A stretch of 20,822 nt of DNA from Desulfuromonadales bacterium C00003107 (GTDB taxonomy: Bacteria; Desulfobacterota; Desulfuromonadia; Desulfuromonadales; Syntrophotaleaceae): contig MAXT01000050.1 in the NCBI GenBank assembly GCA_001751225.1, forward strand, positions 1-20,822, written 5' to 3'. The position numbers were made by a program, and so were the translations under genes. Positions within the stretch are counted from its first letter, which is position 1; each line of letters begins with the position of its first letter. Positions 14,862 to 20,822 of this stretch are shown here, piece by piece. A model generated the notes under the pieces. The model worked only from the letters and a program-made list of their open reading frames with translations. It made no database searches and had not been told where the DNA came from.

Positions 14862-15988
14862 TGTTCCCCTCCGCTAAAAGCGCGAAAACGGGTCAACACC
14901 TCGCGAAATGCTTGCTCGATCACCGGCCGCTCCTCCTCCCTGACCTCCGTCATCAACTGACGTGCACGGCGGACAAACATTCCGCGAACCGTTTCTTCCG
15001 GTTCGATACGCCGGGCGTAGTCACTATCAAAGAGACGGGTTTCATCCAGCAATTCAAGATAGAAGAAACCATCTTCACAGCGGCTTTGCAAAGCGGACAG
15101 GTCGACGGGAGCTTCGAGGATACCGGTCAGGGTCAAACGCAACAGCAGATTGGCGCTGCGCAAGGCGGCAATACGCCGCACAACCTCCTCCAGTTCCGTA
15201 CAGCCGGACAGATCGAGCTTTTCTTCGGCCAGTTCCCGACCATTGACCGTCAATGGTTCCACCGCTACCCCCTTGGGATCAACAGTCACCAGGGCGCAGT
15301 AGCGTGGCCCGTTTTCACCGAAACGCTTGCCTTCCGGAGAGCCAGGATAACAGGCATAGACGCGTTCGTTCTCAGACAGCACCTCGTAGCTATGATAATG
15401 ACCAAGGGCCACATAATCCAGGTTCCAGCGCTTGAGATCGTCTAGGCTAAAGGGCAAGTCTTTTTTACGATGATTCCACTCCGGGTTGCCTTGCCTGGAA
15501 CCATGCAGCAGGCCGATATGATATCCATCGTCGCTTCGCCGTTGCATACCCTCAAGGGCGCCTTCCGATACGTAACTGCGATACGCAAAACCATACAGGT
15601 AGACTTGCTGGCCCTCAACCGTTAGAGCCACAGGCTCTTTCAGTTGAGGCTGGTCGAGCAGGATCACCCCGGGAAAATCAGCCTGACGATAGACCGCGTC
15701 GGCGGACACCAGACTGTCGTGGGTCCCGGGCAACAGTACCGGCACGATACCCCGTTCCGCCAGGCGCTGCAGCCCGGCCTGCACCTTGCCCAAGACCACT
15801 TGCCCGGGGCGCGGATGATCGAAAAGATCACCGGCGATAACCAGTAACTGGGCTTCTTTTTTGATCGCCAGAGTAACGATACGCTCAAAAGTTTCAAGAA
15901 AATCGACCTGCCGCTGTGGCGCCCGATTGCCGAGAGCGGCAAAGGAACTGTCGAGATGCAGGTCAGCGGTATGCAGAATACGAATCAT
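14858..15988 (-). CDS. YhaO-like (SbcD/Mre11-related) metallophosphoesterase nuclease subunit
   Basis: A 376-residue calcineurin-type phosphoesterase, the nuclease partner of the YhaN-like ATPase. Metal-site motifs are TADLHLD (Asp9, His11), AGDLFDH (52-58), LLHGS and LGHYHSYEV, in family order. The fourth motif, normally GNHD, reads PGTHDS (87-92), with Thr89 in place of the metal-ligand Asn. The C-terminal third (about 240-376) is a capping and ATPase-docking region with Glu/Arg-rich helices. The start is ATG 15988, directly before RILHTADLH; the open frame extends to a TTG at 16039 with no support. Shine-Dalgarno signal is weak. The stop overlaps the start of the ATPase by four bases. Double-strand break or hairpin processing is expected from SbcCD/Mre11-Rad50 relatives. 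Confidence 0.87.
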   Translation of the reverse strand: MIRILHTADLHLDSSFAALGNRAPQRQVDFLETFERIVTLAIKKEAQLLVIAGDLFDHPRPGQVVLGKVQAGLQRLAERGIVPVLLPGTHDSLVSADAVYRQADFPGVILLDQPQLKEPVALTVEGQQVYLYGFAYRSYVSEGALEGMQRRSDDGYHIGLLHGSRQGNPEWNHRKKDLPFSLDDLKRWNLDYVALGHYHSYEVLSENERVYACYPGSPEGKRFGENGPRYCALVTVDPKGVAVEPLTVNGRELAEEKLDLSGCTELEEVVRRIAALRSANLLLRLTLTGILEAPVDLSALQSRCEDGFFYLELLDETRLFDSDYARRIEPEETVRGMFVRRARQLMTEVREEERPVIEQAFREVLTRFRAFSGGEQ

Positions 15989-16093
15989 GGCAGAACGTCT
16001 TTCTCTATCAGGGCGTTTAAAGCAGCCCGAAAAGCCCAAGAATGAACTTTTTTAACAACAATTAAATGAATCGAAACCGGAAAGTTTTCAGCA

Positions 16094-16855
16094 TTAATTC
16101 TTTTGCTGGGTCTGCTGCCGATGATAACGCCGATCCCACCACAAGTGATCCACCGCAGCGGTCAAGGCTTCGCCGACCAGCACCAAGGTCAGGCCGGAGC
16201 GGCGGCCGCCGCTGCCGGCAAAAAAATCCCGGTCCCCACATTGGGCAACAATGTCGTCCAGGGTGCCGTTCAGCACCTCCTGACCGGAAAACCCGAGCCG
16301 GTGCACCAGACTGATGGCTACATTGTTACCGTAACCCCGGCGCAGGCGATCGACCAATTCCGTCAGCGGCAGATGGTTCATATAGATCACCAGGGTTACC
16401 CCGGGAGCCGCCAGTTCCTCTAGGGAGGGACTTCCGGGCTGTTCTTCGAGAACCCGGGGTGAAACGATCAGGGTACGACTGCATGTTCCCGACAGATTGA
16501 GGGTCCGCTTAAGCAGCGCCGAGGCGGCATTGACCGTACTGACTCCGGGAATCACCTCGGCAGCCTCGCCCAGATGCTCTACCAAGGCCTGAAAGGGAGA
16601 GAAAAAGGTCAGGTCTCCCGGCACCAAAAAAGTCACCGGCCCCTCTTGTCGCTGTCGTTGCAACTGCGTCAACAATCCGTCAAAAGAATAATCATAGGGG
16701 TTGCAGAGCTTCTTGCCAGCCAGCAACTCGGCAAAGCTTTGATCAAAGGGACTGAAGGCATAGACGGTCCGGCTTTCGGCCAGCAGCCGCGCCCCTTTAA
16801 GGGTCAGCAATTCAGGATCACCCGGTCCAGCGCCGACAAAATAGACGAGACTCAC
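16094..16855 (-). CDS. Tetrapyrrole methylase family protein, CobM/CbiF-like
   Basis: A 253-residue SAM-dependent methylase of the corrin/porphyrin methylase family. The glycine-rich SAM loop VGAGPGDPELLTLKG lies at 7-21, VPGDLTFFSP matches the mid-domain GDP-type motif, and EVIPGVSTVNAASALL matches the conserved PGVSS helix. The C-terminal LVIYMNHLPLTELV and YGNNVAISLVHRLGF resemble precorrin-4 C11-methyltransferase (CobM/CbiF), but the YAGSLV stretch typical of that enzyme reads YAFSPF here, so the substrate may differ. No other cobalamin gene is in the window. The start chosen is GTG 16855, whose GTGA overlaps the stop of tlyA and has AAGAAGAG 8 bases upstream; GTG 16864 would add three residues. 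Calling it a cobalamin enzyme is tentative. Confidence 0.75.
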   Translation of the reverse strand: MSLVYFVGAGPGDPELLTLKGARLLAESRTVYAFSPFDQSFAELLAGKKLCNPYDYSFDGLLTQLQRQRQEGPVTFLVPGDLTFFSPFQALVEHLGEAAEVIPGVSTVNAASALLKRTLNLSGTCSRTLIVSPRVLEEQPGSPSLEELAAPGVTLVIYMNHLPLTELVDRLRRGYGNNVAISLVHRLGFSGQEVLNGTLDDIVAQCGDRDFFAGSGGRRSGLTLVLVGEALTAAVDHLWWDRRYHRQQTQQKN

Positions 16856-17610
16856 AACTGGCACTCTTCTTGCTGTATCTTTTGCAAATAGATGAGAAAC
16901 TCGCGGTTGCCTTTAGGACCGAGAACCGGACTTTCGGTCACCCCCCGAACCCGGCAACCAAGTTCCGTCGCAAGCTGTTCGATGCGCGTCACTACCATGG
17001 TGTGCTGTTTGGGGTCGCGAACCACTCCACCCTTGCCGACCTGACCGCGACCGACCTCGAACTGGGGTTTGATCAAGGCCACCACTTCGGCCCCGTCGCC
17101 GAGCAGAGACAGGGTTACCGGTAACACCTTGTCAAGGGAGATGAAGGACGCGTCGATCACCGCCAGCGAGGGCGCTTCGGCAAGTTGATCGCTTCGCAAA
17201 TGGCGGATATTGGTCCGCTCCAGGTTGACCACCCGGGAATCCTGACGCAGGCTCCAGGCCAACTGGCCGTAACCGACATCGACGGCATAGACCTTAGCTG
17301 CCCCCTGTTGCAGCAAGCAATCGGTAAAACCACCTGTCGAGGCTCCGACGTCGATGGCCACGCGACCGGTCACCACCAGGGCAAAATATTCCAGGGCTTT
17401 GGCCAGCTTCAGACCACCCCGTGAGACATAAGGAATATCCACGCCCTTGAGGCGAATTTCCGCGTCGCTGGCCACAGGAGTACCAGCCTTGTCGACCAGA
17501 TTTTCATTGACCAGCACCTTGCCGGCCAGGATCATGCTACGGGCTCGCTCCCGCGATAGCACCAGACCACGCATAACTAACAATTTGTCGAGACGTTCTT
17601 TTGGGGGCAT
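16852..17610 (-). CDS. tlyA: TlyA family rRNA (cytidine-2'-O)-methyltransferase / haemolysin TlyA
   Basis: A 252-residue two-domain protein: an S4 RNA-binding domain (about 4-62) with LDKLLVMRGLVLSRERARSM, followed by an FtsJ-type methyltransferase. Seen are VSRGGLKL (62-69), the SAM loop IDVGASTGGFTDCLL (86-100), AVDVGYGQL (109-117), VIDASFISL (151-159) and the catalytic-tetrad Lys in LIKPQFE (179-185). Mycobacterial TlyA methylates C1409 of 16S and C1920 of 23S rRNA; many relatives modify only 23S. ATG 17610 is preferred because the protein then begins at the S4 domain. The open frame extends to TTG 17640. GAG five bases before the ATG is a weak ribosome site. It is the first gene of the minus-strand cluster and its end is coupled to the methylase gene. 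Confidence 0.92.
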   Translation of the reverse strand: MPPKERLDKLLVMRGLVLSRERARSMILAGKVLVNENLVDKAGTPVASDAEIRLKGVDIPYVSRGGLKLAKALEYFALVVTGRVAIDVGASTGGFTDCLLQQGAAKVYAVDVGYGQLAWSLRQDSRVVNLERTNIRHLRSDQLAEAPSLAVIDASFISLDKVLPVTLSLLGDGAEVVALIKPQFEVGRGQVGKGGVVRDPKQHTMVVTRIEQLATELGCRVRGVTESPVLGPKGNREFLIYLQKIQQEECQL

Positions 17611-17876
17611 CAGCACTCGCAACCGCTCAAAACGGCTCAATAAAAGGGCATAAAGGGACGGCCAGAGACCGCTAAAACATGGGTCACAAGACTATCATAG
17701 GGGGTGGCGACGGGCAACAATTTTACCGCTCTGTTCCCCGGTTAGCACCAACTGTAAAACAGCAAAAAGACACGGGACAACATCGCTGAGCTCTGTTAAG
17801 GTTATGCACTGCTCGCCTCGCCATTGCCAAAGAACCGGCGGCGTGCCATCGATTCATTGCTATTCAAAGGTTTATC

Positions 17877-19073
17877 ATGCCGGGAAAAATTCTCCTTGCC
17901 CAACAGGAAACCGTCGCCGCGCAAGCGATCTATCAGTTGTTGCGCGACGAAGGTTATCATATTATGCGCGCAGCCAACCTGCCGGAAACCGAGCGTCTGC
18001 TGCAACAATTGCCCGACTTACTATTGCTCGATTCCAACTTGGACGATCTGCACCAGACCAACCGTTGGTCAGATTTGGCCTTCCAGTGCCAACAGGACAG
18101 TATTTCCTGCCTGCTCTACTCTTCCCGCGTGCAGGATTGCGGGCTCAGTGACACCGCCCCCTCCTGGGTCGCCGACACCATCAGCCGCCCCGATGACCCG
18201 CAAGAGGTGCTGTTCAAGGTTGCAGCCCAACTGACCATTCGGCGCCTGACCTACGAAGCCGAACTGGCTAACAGGCAGCTGCTTAAAAAACAGCAGCAAC
18301 TCGAAGAGTATCAACGTTCGGCAGCAGAGATTCAAAAATCCCTGTTGCCCAGCCGCCTGCCAGACATCGCCAACCTAGAGATCGCCTGGCGCTTGGTCCC
18401 CTGCGAACAAGTCGGAGGAGACCTGTTTAACGTAGTGCGCCTGACCGAAGACACGGTACTGGCCTATGTTCTGGATGTCAGCGGCCACGGCATCTCCTCC
18501 GCCATGGTTACCGTTTCGGTATACCAGAGCCTCTCTCCCCATGCCGGTCGTATCGTCCGCCGGCCTCTGAACAAACCGCCTTACTTCCGCCTGCTGTCGC
18601 CAGGGGAAGTGTTGCAGCAACTGGAGCAGGAATATCCCCTGGAGCGCTTCGGCAAGCTCTTTACCATCAGCTACCTGCTCATCAACACCCGCACCGGGCA
18701 CGTTCGCTACAGCAATGCCGGCCATCCACCGCCCTTATTGGCCCGTAGCGACGGCTCCTTTCAAGCGCTCAAGGCCGGCGGCTCGATTATCGGCACCGGC
18801 TGTTCGGGTCCCTTTGAAGAGGAGGAAGTCCTGCTGCAGCGAGGTGACCGTTTATTCCTCTATTCCGACGGCATCACCGAGCACAGCAACCATCATGACC
18901 AACAATTCGGCCAGGAACGCCTGTTCCGAAAACTGGCCGCCAACAGAAAACGCGCCCTGGAACCGGCCTGCGACAACCTTATCGAAACGCTGAAAAGCCA
19001 CGGTCAGGATATAATCTTCAAGGACGACGTAACCCTGATCGGCATTGAATACCTGGGCAATGGTCTCCCATAG
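17877..19073 (+). CDS. Receiver-like domain + SpoIIE-type PP2C phosphatase
   Basis: A 398-residue signalling protein of the RsbU kind. The N-terminus (1-120) folds like a response-regulator receiver: KILLAQQE, the candidate phospho-site Asp52 in LLLLDSNLDD, and a late SRPDDP where receivers have KPF. The acidic pair after the first strand is Gln9-Gln10 and the conserved Lys is missing, so ordinary phosphotransfer is doubtful. A coiled coil (about 124-150, KKQQQLEEYQRSAAEIQ) leads into the phosphatase domain: VGGDLFNV (179-186), LDVSGHGISSAM (199-210), SNAGHPPPLL, SDGITE and DDVTLIGI near the end, supplying the Asp residues that hold two metal ions. It should dephosphorylate a Ser/Thr-phosphorylated anti-sigma antagonist (RsbV/SpoIIAA type), none of which is in the window. 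AAAGG is 7 bases before the ATG. Confidence 0.9.
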   Translation: MPGKILLAQQETVAAQAIYQLLRDEGYHIMRAANLPETERLLQQLPDLLLLDSNLDDLHQTNRWSDLAFQCQQDSISCLLYSSRVQDCGLSDTAPSWVADTISRPDDPQEVLFKVAAQLTIRRLTYEAELANRQLLKKQQQLEEYQRSAAEIQKSLLPSRLPDIANLEIAWRLVPCEQVGGDLFNVVRLTEDTVLAYVLDVSGHGISSAMVTVSVYQSLSPHAGRIVRRPLNKPPYFRLLSPGEVLQQLEQEYPLERFGKLFTISYLLINTRTGHVRYSNAGHPPPLLARSDGSFQALKAGGSIIGTGCSGPFEEEEVLLQRGDRLFLYSDGITEHSNHHDQQFGQERLFRKLAANRKRALEPACDNLIETLKSHGQDIIFKDDVTLIGIEYLGNGLP

Positions 19074-19092
19074 TTCTCAATGGATCACTTTT

Positions 19093-19124
19093 CTGCCTGT
19101 TCAATCCTTGGCAGCACAGGGCAG
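19093..19124 (+). other. Hairpin after the phosphatase gene
   Basis: CTGCCTGT (19093-19100) pairs with ACAGGGCAG (19116-19124) with one bulged G. No T-run follows, so it is at best a message-stabilising or factor-dependent end. Nothing else recognisable lies in the 199 bases between the phosphatase and the PilZ gene. Confidence 0.25.
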
Positions 19125-19272
19125 GGGCAAGAATTCCAACAGAACCTGATCATGGTTTAAAAATTTCAGACAAAGACTTCCCTTAAAGTCCCCCTGGCGT
19201 TAAAGTACAAGCAGTTGCTGCCATTCCTAACCAAACTCTTAGGGAAATCTTTTTTCTGCAGAAGGATGTTTT

Positions 19273-19962
19273 ATGATCAAAGTACTGCTTCTCTCCGACA
19301 ATACTGAAGCAGTGTCGGCCTGCCAAAAGGCCCTTGCAGCACTGGGGGTCGGCTGTGCATGGGCCGGCAGCGTTGCCGACATGCACCGGCAACTCGTGAG
19401 CACCCCCTTTAACGGCCTGATCCTCGACGTACTGACCACCGCAAAAACCTCCCAGAAGGAAAAAACTCTCATTCAGGAAGTCTCGGAGTACTACCCCTCC
19501 TTGCTGATGCGCTGGAACACGGCGACTCAAAAGGCCAGAGGCTTGGTCTACGGCGAGATTCTTGACAAAGAAGACCCTCTGGGAGATTTCATTACCCGGT
19601 TCTGTCGCCCCGAGCGCGCCCTGGTCTATCGAGAGAACAAACGATACGACATCCACTTCAATGCCTTGCTGAGTTTAGACAAGGGCCTCTCCAAAGAACT
19701 GGTCGAAAAGACCGTTACCCTCGACCTGTCGCGAGGTGGCTGTTTTATTATTTCCAGTCGAAACTGGCAGAACATCGATCACGCCTGGCTTCGCTTGCTT
19801 GAACTTAGAGACCCCAGCCCCATTCGAGTACAACTCTGCTGCTATGTACCCTGGGGAGCACAAGCTCGAATTCCCGGCATTGGCGTCAAGTTTATAGACC
19901 TGCAACCCAGTCAACAGCAGGAAATTCATCGACACTGCGAAGATCCCCAACTTGGCCCCTGA
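19273..19962 (+). CDS. Receiver-like domain + PilZ domain (c-di-GMP binding) protein
   Basis: A 229-residue soluble protein. The C-terminal half is a PilZ domain with both c-di-GMP motifs intact: RENKR (Arg120, Arg124; RxxxR) and DLSRGG (Asp151, Ser153, Gly156; DxSxxG), followed by the family's IGVKFIDL strand near the end. The N-terminal ~110 residues resemble a receiver: KVLLLSDN at 3-10 and Asp52 in LILDVL at the phospho-acceptor position, with no clear conserved Lys, so it may be a pseudo-receiver. It would act as a c-di-GMP effector, perhaps tuned by phosphorylation or protein contact. AAGGA is 7 bases before the ATG. It lies 199 bases downstream of the receiver-PP2C gene on the same strand, and the two share the same type of N-terminal domain. 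Confidence 0.88.
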   Translation: MIKVLLLSDNTEAVSACQKALAALGVGCAWAGSVADMHRQLVSTPFNGLILDVLTTAKTSQKEKTLIQEVSEYYPSLLMRWNTATQKARGLVYGEILDKEDPLGDFITRFCRPERALVYRENKRYDIHFNALLSLDKGLSKELVEKTVTLDLSRGGCFIISSRNWQNIDHAWLRLLELRDPSPIRVQLCCYVPWGAQARIPGIGVKFIDLQPSQQQEIHRHCEDPQLGP

Positions 19963-20106
19963 ATCAGTGCCGGCCGATACGGCCCGTTATCCCAGACCGT
20001 CTCGCCCCGTTGCCACGATATGACCCGGTTTTCCCCTGCCCTGCCATAATCATTACCTGAGATCTTCATATTTCTTGCCTCGGATCAATTTCTTCGGTTA
20101 CTGTTC

Positions 20107-20125
20107 TGGGCTATTCTAAGGCCCA
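20107..20125 (+). other. Hairpin upstream of the radical SAM gene
   Basis: TGGGC (20107-20111) and GCCCA (20121-20125) are 5-base arms around a 9-base loop, about 25 bases before the ribosome-binding site. It is short and may be chance; no T-run follows. Confidence 0.2.
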
Positions 20126-20159
20126 ATGACAACCGCTGCCCGAGAAGGAGAAGTTTCCC

Positions 20160-20822
20160 GTGTCTAACCTCAACAATACCCTGGCAGCTGCCGCCACCGA
20201 GGAAGCCGCCTATCGTCCCTATCCCAGCAAGCTGTTTGTGGAGACCACCACCCATTGCAACCTGCTCTGCCCCATGTGTGTCAAACAAGCAGATGACAGT
20301 CGGGTTATCGACGGCGACCTCAGCCAAGAAACCTTCGCCGCACTGGAGCCGGTCTTTCCTCACCTGGAATCCTTAGTACTCAACGGTATCGGCGAACCTC
20401 TGATGCACCCCCATCTGCTCGAATGGGTCGCCAGAGCCCGAACAAAAATGCCCGACAGCGCCTGGATCGGCTTTCAATCCAATGGCCTGCTTCTCGATAA
20501 GCAAACGGCTTTGAAACTGGTCGATGCTGGTCTCGACCGAATCTGCCTGTCGGTAGACGGAGTCAGCCCCGACACTTTCAGCAAGGTTCGCGAAGGCGAG
20601 AGCCTCAGCGACATGGATAATGCCTTTGCGGTTTTGGCCGAAGCACGCCGCGCCCGGCCGAATGGTCGTCTCAAGGTCGGCGCCGAATTCGTCACCATGC
20701 GCGAAAACTTCAGTCAACTTCCTGACACAGTGCGCTGGGTAGCCGAACGGGGAGCCGATTTTTTTATCGTCTCACAGGCCCTGCCCTACGGTCCTTCAGA
20801 TGTGAATCAAATCACCTACCAT
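20160..20822 (+). CDS. Radical SAM domain protein (5' part only)
   Basis: The first 221 codons are present and the frame is still open at the right edge. The product carries the radical SAM iron-sulfur motif CxxxCxxC at HCNLLCPMC (Cys33, Cys37, Cys40). It is followed by the GGE-like NGIGEPLMHP, FQSNGLLL and ICLSVDGV strands of the partial TIM barrel, so it generates a 5'-deoxyadenosyl radical. The spacing and the sequence after the cluster resemble SPASM-type peptide- or protein-modifying enzymes, but the C-terminal cluster region lies outside the window, so the class is open. The start is GTG 20160, with AGGAG 9 bases upstream; the ATG at 20126 is in another frame. No substrate peptide gene is visible upstream. 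It is 197 bases after the PilZ gene. Confidence 0.88.
   Translation, partial: MSNLNNTLAAAATEEAAYRPYPSKLFVETTTHCNLLCPMCVKQADDSRVIDGDLSQETFAALEPVFPHLESLVLNGIGEPLMHPHLLEWVARARTKMPDSAWIGFQSNGLLLDKQTALKLVDAGLDRICLSVDGVSPDTFSKVREGESLSDMDNAFAVLAEARRARPNGRLKVGAEFVTMRENFSQLPDTVRWVAERGADFFIVSQALPYGPSDVNQITYH

Noticed and set aside
19184-19223. TGGC...TTGC as a sigma-54 promoter before the PilZ gene
   Set aside because: The GG to GC distance is far longer than the fixed spacing sigma-54 needs.

Overview
This 20.8-kb window is ordinary chromosomal DNA, densely coded and moderately GC-rich. It has no rRNA, tRNA, CRISPR array, insertion sequence or phage gene that I can see. The gene families point to a Gram-negative anaerobe-type deltaproteobacterium, with Desulfuromonadales (Desulfuromonas/Pelobacter/Geobacter-like) as my best guess. 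The reasons are the YhaN/YhaO-type nuclease pair, PilZ and SpoIIE-phosphatase proteins with receiver-like N-termini, a lipoprotein of the Bax type, and dispersed hairpin repeats. The taxon is inference; no marker gene was compared.

Layout. 1-1635 (minus): the 5' part of an exported protein of unknown family, then a Sad/YneI-type succinate-semialdehyde dehydrogenase with a candidate promoter and operator. 1913-5627 (plus): rhomboid protease, YbaK Cys-tRNA deacylase, nicotinate phosphoribosyltransferase, and a cyclophilin-type peptidyl-prolyl isomerase that may use two start sites. 5628-5988: a terminator and two tandem hairpin repeats. 5989-7188 (minus): an RlmI-like methyltransferase lacking the expected catalytic cysteine. 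7374-8990 (plus): a helical protein of unknown function and a UbiE-like methyltransferase. 9171-9587 (minus): YjbQ. 9677-10600 (plus): a Bax-like glucosaminidase lipoprotein. 10771-17610 (minus): six co-directional genes, read as tlyA, a CobM/CbiF-like methylase, a YhaO-like nuclease, a YhaN-like ATPase, a HIT hydrolase, and a short RelA/SpoT homologue whose synthetase half is decayed. 17877-20822 (plus): a receiver-PP2C phosphatase, a receiver-PilZ protein, and the start of a radical SAM protein.

The feature most worth a second look is a family of palindromic intergenic repeats of about 150 bp: three full copies, one worn copy and one 48-bp internally deleted copy. Each full copy lies between two convergent genes, in the same orientation, and ends 0, 3 or 5 bases before the stop codon of the minus-strand gene. 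The deleted copy lies in the predicted 5' leader of the isomerase gene. Other points are the hydrolase-only SpoT-like protein, the Cys-less RlmI homologue, the Asn-to-Thr change in the metallophosphoesterase motif of the YhaO-like nuclease, and the adjacent pair of signalling proteins with receiver-like domains.

Translational coupling is clear at two junctions: tlyA/methylase share GTGA and the YhaO-like/YhaN-like genes share ATGA. The HIT gene starts inside the end of the YhaN-like gene. Several starts are GTG or TTG and were chosen by Shine-Dalgarno position.
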